A model generated the notes under the pieces. It had not been told where the DNA came from and made no database searches. It saw nothing but the letters and a program-made list of their open reading frames with translations. Shown here one piece after another: positions 30,499-38,715 of a DNA stretch of 64,000 bases. The DNA lies in the NCBI RefSeq assembly GCF_030296775.1, contig NZ_AP027742.1:1178001-1242000 (forward strand), given 5' to 3'. The position numbers and the translations under genes were made by a program. Each line of letters begins with the position of its first letter. Positions within the stretch are counted from its first letter, which is position 1. Source of the stretch: Claveliimonas bilis (lineage in GTDB: Bacteria; Bacillota; Clostridia; Lachnospirales; Lachnospiraceae).

Positions 30499-30786
30499 AT
30501 GATCCAGGTGAGTGTTAGGAAAAACAGCATAGAGATGTACGGACATGCAGGGCACATGGACTTGAGCGGAGTTGATCGTGTATGTTCAGCCGTGTCTGCT
30601 CTTACTTGTACATTAATCAATGCGCTTACTGATCTGTCTGGCGATCGGATAAGGGCAGACACAGGAAGCGGAATGACTGTAATTGAATGGGAGGATTTGA
30701 CAGACGGAGGGAAACTGCTGGTAGATGCATGGTTTCTTGGTTTGGTCGATATCGACCGTGAATATAACTGTATAGAATTTCGGTAG
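30499..30786 (+). CDS. Prp-like cysteine protease
   Basis: 95 residues from the ATG at 30499 after TTAGGAGGTG. It has the Prp catalytic pair His16 (MYGHAGHMD) and Cys29 (DRVCSAVSALT). In Firmicutes Prp trims the N-terminus of ribosomal protein L27; in staphylococcal phages it trims scaffold and capsid proteins at a related motif. The two following genes start with that motif (MILQMFEDG; MNLKMFETD), so this copy is likely the phage prohead protease. Short for the family but complete. Confidence 0.88.
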   Translation: MIQVSVRKNSIEMYGHAGHMDLSGVDRVCSAVSALTCTLINALTDLSGDRIRADTGSGMTVIEWEDLTDGGKLLVDAWFLGLVDIDREYNCIEFR

Positions 30787-30789
30787 AGG

Positions 30790-30813
30790 AGCACCCGGTT
30801 AGGGTGCTTTTTC
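30790..30813 (+). terminator. Intrinsic terminator
   Basis: AGCACCC (30790-30796), loop GGTTA, GGGTGCT (30802-30808), then TTTTT. It lies between the protease and the scaffold, so some control of downstream late genes is expected. Confidence 0.75.
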
Positions 30814-30881
30814 ATATGCCCAAAACGTGAAGGCTTAAAAAGCTCGGGAGCCTGTCGAGGCAAAACGGAGGTAAAAGAAAG

Positions 30882-31514
30882 ATGAAAAAAAGAAGAATGA
30901 TATTACAGATGTTTGAAGATGGTGCTGGAAGCGGGGCTGCAGGCGGGCAGGTCGGAGGCACCGGGGCTGGCGACGGCGGCCAGAACGGAAATGCCGGGAG
31001 TGCTGCCGGGGCACATAGATCCGGGACATATACGTTTGAACAGGCAGAGGAAATCGCATCTGCAAGGGCGAGTAAAGCAGAGCGCAGTGCACTCGCAAAT
31101 TATTTTCGTAGCCAGGGAATGACAGAACAAGAAGTGACACAGGCAATTCATGATTTTAAAGAGCAGAAAGCAAAACGGCAGCCAAACACAGAACAGATGC
31201 AGCATGATCTTGATGAAGCTTTGAAAGAAAATGCAAGGATGAAAAATGAGAAGATTCTTGCAGAAAAAGGCGTGAGATCAGAAGACCTGGACTATGTCAT
31301 GTTCAAAGTAGAGAAGATGGTCGACGATAAGACCGACTTTAATAAAGCAGCAGAAAAATATCTAAAAGAAAACCCCAGATTTACCGGAGTAGGACGTGGA
31401 GCAGGTACTTACCGGGTGAGTACCGGAGCACAATCTAGCGGAAACGGTGGAGATGGGAACCCGAATGATAGTATTAACGCCGCTATTAGAAGGGCGGCAG
31501 GAAGGACGGTATAA
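30882..31514 (+). CDS. Scaffold protein with Prp cleavage motif
   Basis: 210 residues, ATG at 30882 after GGAGGTAAAAGA. It opens MKKRRMILQMFEDGAGSGAA, a Prp-type cut site, then a glycine-rich stretch and a long helical charged region (EEIASARASKAERSAL, EQMQHDLDEALKENARMKNE) typical of phage scaffolds. The C-terminus is glycine/asparagine-rich. Located directly before the capsid gene. Confidence 0.85.
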   Translation: MKKRRMILQMFEDGAGSGAAGGQVGGTGAGDGGQNGNAGSAAGAHRSGTYTFEQAEEIASARASKAERSALANYFRSQGMTEQEVTQAIHDFKEQKAKRQPNTEQMQHDLDEALKENARMKNEKILAEKGVRSEDLDYVMFKVEKMVDDKTDFNKAAEKYLKENPRFTGVGRGAGTYRVSTGAQSSGNGGDGNPNDSINAAIRRAAGRTV

Positions 31515-31515
31515 A

Positions 31516-32496
31516 ATGAATAAAAGAAGAATGAATTTAAAAATGTTCGAGACAGATGCTTCGATCATCGATCGTACCGGTGCGGAATCTCTGATCCCGG
31601 AAGAGAGGGCTAGAGAGATTATTCAGGGCGTGGTAACGCAGTCCGCTGTACTCTCACAGGGACGTAAGCTTCCAAATATGTCCAGCAGGACTTATCGCAT
31701 GCCGGTTCTGGACATGCTTCCGCTGGCATATTTCGTGAATGGAGATACCGGTCAGAAAAAGACTACAAAAATCGCGTGGGATAAAAAGATTATCACAGCA
31801 GAGGAAATAGCGGTTATTGTGCCTATTCCAGAGGCTGTCCTGGACGATTCAGAGTATGATATCTGGGCGGAAGTCAGACCAAGAGTTGAGGAAGCGTTTG
31901 GAAAAGTCATTGACGGCGCGATTCTCTTTGATGTAAATAAACCGGATTCTTGGCGAGATGGCATTGTTACGACAGCCACAAAAGCAACCAGCGTAGTGAC
32001 ACTTGGTGAAACAGATGATCTTTATGACAAAGTTATGGGCGAGGATGGTGTAATCGCAAAAGTAGAGGAGTCTGGATTCTTTGTAACAGGACATATGGCA
32101 GATATTACTATGCGGGCAAAACTCCGAGGATTAAAAGACAGTACCGGGAACCCGATTTTTAAGTCAGATATGCAGAATGAAACAAGGTATTCCCTGGATG
32201 GCTCTACAATGAATTTCCCGAACAATGGTGCTTTCGATAAGTCTAAGGCATTGATGATTTCCGGTGATTTTTCACAGCTGGTATATTCCATCAGACAGGA
32301 TATTACATTTAAGTTGTTTACCGAGGGCGTTGTCCAGAATACTGATGGGACAATTGCATACAACTTAATGCAGCAGGATATGGTTGCTTTGAGGGCTGTT
32401 ATGAGACTTGGATGGGAAATCCCTAATCCAATTAATGCTCTGAAGACGGACAAGGCCAAAAGATGTCCGTTTGCGATCCTGAAATCTGGATCATAA
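31516..32496 (+). CDS. Major capsid protein (HK97 fold)
   Basis: 326 residues, ATG at 31516, two bases after the scaffold stop. It starts MNKRRMNLKMFETDASIIDR with a Prp motif that would be removed on maturation. Conserved HK97-type segments: SLIPEERAREIIQGVVTQSA, RKLPNMSSRTYRMPVLDMLP and EEIAVIVPIPEAVLDDSEYD, with the P-domain around DIWAEVRPRVEEAFGKVIDG. Length fits phiC31/gp5-like capsids of Clostridium phages. Confidence 0.93.
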   Translation: MNKRRMNLKMFETDASIIDRTGAESLIPEERAREIIQGVVTQSAVLSQGRKLPNMSSRTYRMPVLDMLPLAYFVNGDTGQKKTTKIAWDKKIITAEEIAVIVPIPEAVLDDSEYDIWAEVRPRVEEAFGKVIDGAILFDVNKPDSWRDGIVTTATKATSVVTLGETDDLYDKVMGEDGVIAKVEESGFFVTGHMADITMRAKLRGLKDSTGNPIFKSDMQNETRYSLDGSTMNFPNNGAFDKSKALMISGDFSQLVYSIRQDITFKLFTEGVVQNTDGTIAYNLMQQDMVALRAVMRLGWEIPNPINALKTDKAKRCPFAILKSGS

Positions 32497-32511
32497 TGGG
32501 AGGTGTGTTAT

Positions 32512-32976
32512 ATGCAGATTGTAGATGCTATTAAAAATCTGACAATTGCAATGAAGGGTAGTGGATCCGTGGAAGATATTACCACGGATCAGATTGCCGG
32601 CGCTATTCAGTATATGGCAGATAATTGGGAAGCGATTTCAGCAGGGATAGGCGGTGGCGGAGAAGCTGTGTCGGTAGACACTCTAAGTGGAGCTACAGAT
32701 ACGGGAAAATCACTGATGAAAGCCGCCAACCAGCAAGCGGCCAGGGAAGCGATAGGTGCAGGAACACCGTATACATTACCGGCTGCTAAAGCGGATAGCC
32801 TTGGCGGTGTAAAACTGGCGTCAGCAGTAAATGTAGTATCTGCGGCTGACGCTACAGCTGCCGGTGAAGCTTACGATCAGACTGTGGCACAAAGTACAGT
32901 AACACTTGCTAATGCAAACAAAGCAGCGATCAATGTAATCATTACAAACCTTAAAACTGCCGGTATTATGGCATAG
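32512..32976 (+). CDS. Head fiber-like protein
   Basis: 154 residues, ATG at 32512 after GGGAGGTG. An N-terminal helix (VDAIKNLTIAMKGSGSVEDI) is followed by an alanine-rich segment TPYTLPAAKADSLGGVKLAS, the signature of head-fiber/decoration proteins (phi29 gp8.5-like). It probably decorates the capsid surface. Sits between capsid and head-tail connector genes. Confidence 0.78.
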   Translation: MQIVDAIKNLTIAMKGSGSVEDITTDQIAGAIQYMADNWEAISAGIGGGGEAVSVDTLSGATDTGKSLMKAANQQAAREAIGAGTPYTLPAAKADSLGGVKLASAVNVVSAADATAAGEAYDQTVAQSTVTLANANKAAINVIITNLKTAGIMA

Positions 32977-32987
32977 GAGGCGATTCT

Positions 32988-33353
32988 ATGAAGGTAGAAT
33001 ATTCCTTTTATACAACTACTTATGGGGGCAGCAAGATTCCCGAAGCAGATTGGAGTAGACTTTCCCAGAAAGCGGAGCAGCGCTTGAATGCGTTTACGTT
33101 TGGCCGCTGTTCTGGCGAATGGGAAGGAGAGCCTTGGCGCAACAATGCAAAGTGTGCAGTGTGTGAGATGACCGAAATCTTACTTGCAGATGAAAAGAGA
33201 GACAGGAAAACGTCAGAGAACAATGACGGATATTCCGTATCTTTTGATACCTCGAAATCTCTAAGCAGTCTCCTGTATGATGTAGTGCGTGTATATCTGG
33301 GAAACACAGGGCTTTTGTATGCGGGGGTGAGATGTCATGATCACCAATGCTGA
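32988..33353 (+). CDS. Head-tail connector (adaptor) protein
   Basis: 121 residues, ATG at 32988 after AGGAGG. Contains LSQKAEQRLNAFTFGRC and KCAVCEMTEILLADEKRDRK, as in gp6/gp15-like adaptor proteins that attach to the portal after packaging. Overlaps the next gene by 17 bases. Confidence 0.8.
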   Translation: MKVEYSFYTTTYGGSKIPEADWSRLSQKAEQRLNAFTFGRCSGEWEGEPWRNNAKCAVCEMTEILLADEKRDRKTSENNDGYSVSFDTSKSLSSLLYDVVRVYLGNTGLLYAGVRCHDHQC

Positions 33354-33744
33354 CATCACTTTGTACAACCATTATTACGATAAAGATGCACGTCTGGATA
33401 AGTGGCAGCGAACATTTATCCGGGGCGTGCATTTTTATGTGGATCACAAGGTTTCTGTCGGAGATAATGGCGTAAACAGCGCAGATGTGTATAAAATCCG
33501 TATTCCGGAGGATGCGGAATGTCAGAATACATATATATCCGAAGATGAATGGGTTTCAAAAGGATGCGATGTGCTTGGGAAATGGACGCTGCAGAACGAT
33601 GATATTGTAGTGCTGGGTGAATGTGATATAGATATTGATCGTCCGGCAGAGTTAAAAGAAGCGAAAAAGAGATACTGCAAGATCACATCCTGGTCTGACA
33701 ACCGATTCGGGGGTCTGCCCCATTGGAGGATAGGAGGCGAGTAG
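33337..33744 (+). CDS. Head closure protein (DUF6751-like)
   Basis: 135 residues, ATG at 33337. MITNADITLYNHYYDKDARL and RTFIRGVHFYVDHKV, with KGCDVLGKWTLQNDDIVVLG and the C-terminal NRFGGLPHWRIGG, follow the pattern of small head-completion proteins in Clostridial siphoviruses. Its position after the connector supports a role as stopper. Ends on the base before the next ATG. Confidence 0.78.
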   Translation: MITNADITLYNHYYDKDARLDKWQRTFIRGVHFYVDHKVSVGDNGVNSADVYKIRIPEDAECQNTYISEDEWVSKGCDVLGKWTLQNDDIVVLGECDIDIDRPAELKEAKKRYCKITSWSDNRFGGLPHWRIGGE

Positions 33745-34128
33745 ATGACACAAAAGAAGCAGTTTAAAATATCTACTCCAAGGGGGTCCGTATACACATC
33801 TGTAAATAAAAACGGATCTGTAACAGCAAAGTTAGAATGGGCGCCTGGATTTGCCAAACAAAAGCAGCAGTCATTTTCAAACGCCCAGGAATTTGTCGAT
33901 TCCGAGTGCTTAAGGTATATGAATCCGCTTACTCCTCGGCTTACCGGATTTATGATCAAGTCAGCAACGCTTGGTACGGTTATCGGCAGCGGAAGTATCG
34001 AATATTTGGCTCCTTATGCAAGGCGTCAGTATTATGAGCACAAGGAAAAAGCAAAATGGTTTGAGACAATGAAAGCCAGCAAGAAAGATGTAATCATGAA
34101 AGGAGCGAACCGTATTGCCGGACAATAA
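33745..34128 (+). CDS. Minor capsid/tail-completion protein
   Basis: 127 residues, ATG at 33745 after GGAGGCG. Contains YMNPLTPRLTGFMIKSATLG, the minor-capsid-protein (phage_minor_capsid_2-like, HK97 gp10-like) pattern near residue 60. These proteins assist head-tail joining. Overlaps the next gene by 14 bases. Confidence 0.78.
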   Translation: MTQKKQFKISTPRGSVYTSVNKNGSVTAKLEWAPGFAKQKQQSFSNAQEFVDSECLRYMNPLTPRLTGFMIKSATLGTVIGSGSIEYLAPYARRQYYEHKEKAKWFETMKASKKDVIMKGANRIAGQ

Positions 34129-34531
34129 GCCGATTATAGAGAGTATCCGGGATTATATCCTGTCCTGTGATTTTCTAAAAGAGGGAAAAGTGAACATTGA
34201 TTACCTGCCGGATGAAATGGCCTATTCCATTGATCCGGTGGGCGCCGATCCAGTTTATAAGAAGTATACAGATGGATCCTGCCTGAAGCAGTTCCAGTTT
34301 TCGCTGACAAGTAAAGAAGCCTATGACGGTGATGCGCGGACCGGTATTGCAAACAGCGGATTCTATCAGTTCTTTGAAGAGTGGATTGAAGGAAACAACA
34401 TGAAAGATATCTACCCGGAATTAGAGGGGCACCAGCCGATCAGAGTAGATGTCCTGCAGAGCGGCTATCTGTTTGCAGCAGAAGCCGACCTGGGACGATA
34501 TCAGATTATATGCAGATTGATTTATGAATAA
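34115..34531 (+). CDS. Tail terminator protein (minor capsid 3-like)
   Basis: 138 residues with a TTG start at 34115 after AAAGGAGCG; no ATG is available. PIIESIRDYILSCDFLKEGK, QFQFSLTSKEAYDGDARTGI and FEEWIEGNNMKDIYP give the tail-terminator fold of Clostridial phages. It caps the tail tube. The TTG start overlaps the gene before it. Confidence 0.8.
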   Translation: MPDNKPIIESIRDYILSCDFLKEGKVNIDYLPDEMAYSIDPVGADPVYKKYTDGSCLKQFQFSLTSKEAYDGDARTGIANSGFYQFFEEWIEGNNMKDIYPELEGHQPIRVDVLQSGYLFAAEADLGRYQIICRLIYE

Positions 34532-34545
34532 GGAGGTAGAAAATT

Positions 34546-35070
34546 ATGCCAGAAGGAACCAAGAAAGAATTAGTCGGCCGTCATAAGCGACTGGCGTTTA
34601 TGAACGTGTCAGATTCTAGTGGTGCATCAACAACCTATACGCGCATGACAGGCTTCACATCCATGTCAGAGGGGAAAGAGCCTAAAGAATATAATCGTCA
34701 GTATGTTGATGAAGCAACCGAGCGTACAGATGTGGTCGGATATGCTACAGCCATTGACTATGAATTTGACCGTCACACGAATACACCGGTGCATGAAAAA
34801 ATCGCTACGATCACGGATGATGAACTTGTGGGGACAGATGCACAGGTTGATATTGTTTCTGTGGATATTTTCACAGAGGACGCCGAAGGAAGAGCGATTG
34901 CCAGAAAACGTACATACAGTGTGATTCCTGATACGACCGGTGACGGTACAGACGCGCTGATCTATAGCGGATCGTTTTCGGCAGCGTCCGAGATTACGAA
35001 AGGATACTGTACTACAACGGATAAGTGGCAGACCTGTACGTTTACAGAGGGAGAGATTCCACAGGAGTAG
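34546..35070 (+). CDS. Major tail protein
   Basis: 174 residues, ATG at 34546 after AAGGAGG. Contains RLAFMNVSDSSGASTTYTRM and EYNRQYVDEATERTDVVGYA, with AIDYEFDRHTNTPVHEKIAT in the middle, the beta-rich tube protein of siphovirus tails. Position between tail terminator and chaperone genes fits. No C-terminal Ig domain. Confidence 0.88.
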   Translation: MPEGTKKELVGRHKRLAFMNVSDSSGASTTYTRMTGFTSMSEGKEPKEYNRQYVDEATERTDVVGYATAIDYEFDRHTNTPVHEKIATITDDELVGTDAQVDIVSVDIFTEDAEGRAIARKRTYSVIPDTTGDGTDALIYSGSFSAASEITKGYCTTTDKWQTCTFTEGEIPQE

Positions 35071-35116
35071 AAGTGGATAAATCAACAGTAATGAGAACCA
35101 AGGAGGTAGTGAGCCA

Positions 35117-35512
35117 GTGAGCCTATGGAAATTTGGAAAATTTGAAAGAGAAGTAGATTTTACAGATGCAGATTTTTTAGCAAATTTGGAAGATGCGAAA
35201 AAGAGTATGAATGAGGCAATGAACCAAGTTCCGAAGGTCGGCAAGACTTCAGATATCGTTTTAGCACAGACGGAATGCTTTTATATCTTTTTTGATGTCC
35301 TTTTCGGACCTGGATCAGGGGAAGCTATTTTTGAAGGGAAACATAGCCTAGAACTTTGTATCCGCGCTGCAGAATCAATTACAGAGTTTGAACATACAGA
35401 AACAGAGAGAATTGATTCAGCTTATAAGAAGTACTATGTGAAAAATCATGGAAACCGCAGCCAAAGGCGCCAGTATTATAAAGGGAACCAAAGCAAGGAA
35501 AAGAGGAGATAA
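35117..35512 (+). CDS. Tail assembly chaperone (gpG-like)
   Basis: 131 residues with a GTG start at 35117 after AAGGAGG. KFGKFEREVDFTDADFLANL and FDVLFGPGSGEAIFEGKHSL resemble DUF6673-type tail chaperones. The following Gp15-like gene begins three bases after its stop. I see no clear slippery heptamer; the two may be separate products. Confidence 0.75.
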   Translation: MSLWKFGKFEREVDFTDADFLANLEDAKKSMNEAMNQVPKVGKTSDIVLAQTECFYIFFDVLFGPGSGEAIFEGKHSLELCIRAAESITEFEHTETERIDSAYKKYYVKNHGNRSQRRQYYKGNQSKEKRR

Positions 35513-35514
35513 AG

Positions 35515-36084
35515 ATGTTTAATTCTTTATATGAAAAGTTTCCGGAAGGCGTTTGGGTTGAAGGAAAATACCATGAGATCGAGACGGACTTTCGGGAATG
35601 GATCCGATTTTCAGAATTGATCGAAGATGAGGACGTACCAGCGCAGGTGAAATATGGATTAATGCTTCAATGGTATAGGGATATTCCTGAAAATTTAGAG
35701 AAAGCAATAATGGCTTTGGGGGATTTCCTTTCCGCCGATGATCTTTATCCGAATGATAGTGGTAGACCTCAAAATAACAGGAATAGACAGCCGGTATTTT
35801 CTTTTCAGGAAGATGCTGGCTGTATTTATTCTGCCTTTGTGGAGTGCTATGGAATCGACCTGCAGAAAATTTCTTATATGCACTGGTGGAAATTTCGGAT
35901 CTTATTCGATGGCCTCCCGGAAAATACGGAAATAAAACAAAGAATAATCTACCGATCTGTGGATCTTTCGGAGATTAAGGATAAAGAGGAACGAAAGAGG
36001 ATCAAAAAGATAAAAAAGGAAATCGCGATCCGAAAGAAATGTTCCAAGATAGATGATTATGACATAGGAGATGTTTTTGCATAG
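35515..36084 (+). CDS. Bacteriophage Gp15-type tail chaperone
   Basis: 189 residues, ATG at 35515 after AAAAGAGGAG. RDIPENLEKAIMALGDFLSA, AGCIYSAFVECYGIDLQKIS, YMHWWKFRILFDGLPENTEI are the Gp15 family signatures. In siphoviruses these proteins guide the tape measure during tail assembly. Stop overlaps the next GTG. Confidence 0.88.
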   Translation: MFNSLYEKFPEGVWVEGKYHEIETDFREWIRFSELIEDEDVPAQVKYGLMLQWYRDIPENLEKAIMALGDFLSADDLYPNDSGRPQNNRNRQPVFSFQEDAGCIYSAFVECYGIDLQKISYMHWWKFRILFDGLPENTEIKQRIIYRSVDLSEIKDKEERKRIKKIKKEIAIRKKCSKIDDYDIGDVFA

Positions 36085-36242
36085 TGGAAGGGAAATTGAA
36101 AATACCAATTCCCACAGAAAAAAAGTGGTATCTGTGCCCTCACTGTGGGAAAAAGTTATTGATATATTCAGACATTGCCAAAAGTTCGGGAATATATATG
36201 GTCTGTAAGCAATGCGGGAAAGAGATAGAGATTAAAATATAA
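36084..36242 (+). CDS. Cysteine-rich KTR-type zinc protein
   Basis: 52 residues, GTG at 36084 overlapping the Gp15 stop. WYLCPHCGKKLLIY and MVCKQCGKEIEIKI form a four-cysteine zinc ribbon of the Cys-rich KTR family seen at this position in other Clostridial phages. Function unknown. Confidence 0.7.
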   Translation: MEGKLKIPIPTEKKWYLCPHCGKKLLIYSDIAKSSGIYMVCKQCGKEIEIKI

Positions 36243-36291
36243 TGCACATGTGAGCCTGTGAGCCGTGCTAATCAAAAGGATGGTGATTAGT

Positions 36292-38715
36292 GTGGCCGCA
36301 GACGGACATTTGAATTTTGACACAAGAATTGATGAGAGTGGATTTAATCAGGGGATCAGTAAATTAAACGGTCTTGCAAAATCCGGTATTGCAACTGTAG
36401 GGAAGGCACTGGCCGGTGTGACTGCAGCTCTTGGAGCGGGCGCTGTGGCAGGTGTGAAATATAATGCCAGCATCGAGCAGTATCAGACAAGCTTTGAGGT
36501 AATGACTGGAAGCGCGGAAAAGGCAGCGCAAATTGTCAAGGAGCTGACAAAAATTGGAGCGGAAACGCCGTTTGAAATGACAGGGCTTGCGGATACCACC
36601 CAGCTTTTAATGAATTATGGTCTGACTGCAGATGATGCAATTGATAAAATGATGATGCTGGGCGACATTTCCCAGGGAAATGCGGATAAAATGAACCGTA
36701 TTGCGATGGCATATGGTCAGATGAGTTCTGCAGGTAAGGTTCAGCTGGAAGATATTAAACAGATGATTGAGGCTGGATTTAACCCGCTACAGGAGATCAG
36801 CGAGACGACTGGAGAGAGCATGGGATCCCTATATGACAGGATTTCCAAAGGCACGATATCCGTTGATGAAATTACCGCATCGATGGAACGAGCCACCAGT
36901 GCAGGAGGAAAATACTATCAGTCAATGGAAAAGCAGTCCAAGACAGTTACCGGGCAGTTGTCTACTTTGAAAGACAACGCAATGCAGCTTCTTGGAAGCC
37001 TTACGTCAGGAATATCCGGAGTACTTGGAGAAGATATCCTGCCTGCTGTTAATGAGATGCTTGGCAGCTTGAATGATGCTTTTGAATCTGGGGGATTTCA
37101 GGGATTCCTTGAGGAACTTGGAAATGCAGTCCCGGCAGTGCAGGGGATGACAGATGCGATAGGTGCGCTGGCTGAAAAACTGCAGGGCATGTCGGCAAGT
37201 GAATTATCAGATTTGGGGAAGATGGCCTTGACGATAGGCGCATCGGTTCCGGCTCTGATGTTGTTTGCGAATGGTATTGGCACGGTAGTGACGGCTTCGC
37301 AAGGAATCCAGCAGATCACAGGCGGGCTGTTATCTGGAATCAAGAAACTTCCGGGGACTTTTTCCAGTTTAGGAAAAAGTGCAAAGTCAGTGGTTCCGGC
37401 TTTGGATGAAGTGAAAACCGGAATGATGCAGATGGGCTTGTCTATAAAAGATAATGATGCTGCTAAATTAATGGGCGCAAGCATGAAAGGCGGAGCGGCA
37501 CAAGCAAAAACAGGTGTAGCAGGAATCCTTAGTGCTATGAAGCCATTTGCTTCATTATTTATCAGTTCTTTTGGCTTTGCGGCAATTGCAGGGGCAGCAG
37601 TAGCAGGCTTAGGACTTCTGTATAATACGTTTGGATCAGAAATATCGCAGCTTATTTTCATGGTGCAGTCCAAAGGCCCGGAAGTCATTACAAATTTTTG
37701 CACCGGGATTACTTCTGCACTGCCAAACCTGATCGCACAGGGCACGACTTTACTGAACAGCCTGATGATGGCGATTACGGCCAATATCCCCGCCCTTGTT
37801 GCAGGCGGAATATCCATTGTGTCAGGGCTGGTGTCTGGGATAGCTTCACAGCTCCCACTTTTGATTCCGACAGCATTGCAGATGATACTTACTCTGGTAT
37901 CAGCTCTGATAGCCAATGCAGGGCAGCTGGTGAGTGCGGGGCTGAACCTGCTTACAGGATTGGTGCAGGGATTGATGAATGCACTGCCACAGCTGATTAA
38001 TGCAGCCCCTACTATCATCGGAAATTTGGCATCGGCAATTATCTCGAATCTGCCGAAAATTGTCACTGCTGGTATACAGATTATTACGCAGCTGGCCGTG
38101 GGTGTCATTCGGGCAGTTCCCCAGCTGCTTGGTAAAATCCCACAGATTATTTCCCAAATCAAGAATGCTTTTACAAGTGTAGATTGGGGATCTGTGGGCT
38201 TAAATATTATTCAAGGAATTGCTTCCGGTATTGCAAGTGCAGCAGGAGCCTTGGTGGATGCAGCTGTAAGTGCGGCAACGAATGCGCTGGATTGGGTAAA
38301 GAGCAAGCTTGGAATCCATTCACCGTCCACTGTGTTCCGTGATCAGGTAGGAAAGATGATGGCACTTGGAATGGGACAGGGCTTTCAGAAAAATATTCCT
38401 GTGAAAGAGATGGACAGAGGAATCCAAAATGCATTGGGATATCTGCAAAGGAATAATGCGACGATGAAAGCAGAGCCTTTTATTTCAGGAAGAAATGTGG
38501 CTTATGCAGGAAACGCTTATTTTGATTCGAGAATGTCTAAAGATATTCAGGATCTTATCGATGTTTCAAAGAGATTCGCAAGATATGCAAACCGGCCGCT
38601 GGAGGCATATTTTGATGTGGACAGCAGACGTATGGCGAAAACCACAGCGGTTCCCATGCAGCAGGAAATAGATAAAAACAACAAGCTGAAAAAAATGCTG
38701 AAAGGAGAACGTTAA
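36292..38715 (+). CDS. Tape measure protein
   Basis: 807 residues if started at the GTG at 36292 (AAGGATGGTG upstream); GTG 36265 and ATG 36280 are alternatives. The N-terminal 230 residues are the TP901/tape_meas_nterm domain (YNASIEQYQTSFEVMTGSAE, GAETPFEMTGLADTTQLLMN, LEDIKQMIEAGFNPLQEISE). A central hydrophobic, alanine/leucine-rich helical region (430-660) can span the host membrane during DNA entry. The C-terminus contains KSKLGIHSPSTVFRDQVGKM. It sets tail length. Confidence 0.93.
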   Translation: MAADGHLNFDTRIDESGFNQGISKLNGLAKSGIATVGKALAGVTAALGAGAVAGVKYNASIEQYQTSFEVMTGSAEKAAQIVKELTKIGAETPFEMTGLADTTQLLMNYGLTADDAIDKMMMLGDISQGNADKMNRIAMAYGQMSSAGKVQLEDIKQMIEAGFNPLQEISETTGESMGSLYDRISKGTISVDEITASMERATSAGGKYYQSMEKQSKTVTGQLSTLKDNAMQLLGSLTSGISGVLGEDILPAVNEMLGSLNDAFESGGFQGFLEELGNAVPAVQGMTDAIGALAEKLQGMSASELSDLGKMALTIGASVPALMLFANGIGTVVTASQGIQQITGGLLSGIKKLPGTFSSLGKSAKSVVPALDEVKTGMMQMGLSIKDNDAAKLMGASMKGGAAQAKTGVAGILSAMKPFASLFISSFGFAAIAGAAVAGLGLLYNTFGSEISQLIFMVQSKGPEVITNFCTGITSALPNLIAQGTTLLNSLMMAITANIPALVAGGISIVSGLVSGIASQLPLLIPTALQMILTLVSALIANAGQLVSAGLNLLTGLVQGLMNALPQLINAAPTIIGNLASAIISNLPKIVTAGIQIITQLAVGVIRAVPQLLGKIPQIISQIKNAFTSVDWGSVGLNIIQGIASGIASAAGALVDAAVSAATNALDWVKSKLGIHSPSTVFRDQVGKMMALGMGQGFQKNIPVKEMDRGIQNALGYLQRNNATMKAEPFISGRNVAYAGNAYFDSRMSKDIQDLIDVSKRFARYANRPLEAYFDVDSRRMAKTTAVPMQQEIDKNNKLKKMLKGER

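Noticed and set aside
35500-35520. Programmed frameshift between the two tail chaperone genes
   Set aside because: No convincing slippery heptamer was found near the end of the first gene and the second gene has its own ribosome site (AAAAGAGGAG).
37098-38162. 354-codon reverse frame within the tape measure gene
   Set aside because: It is a shadow of an alanine/glycine-rich coding strand, lacks a ribosome site and has no domain.
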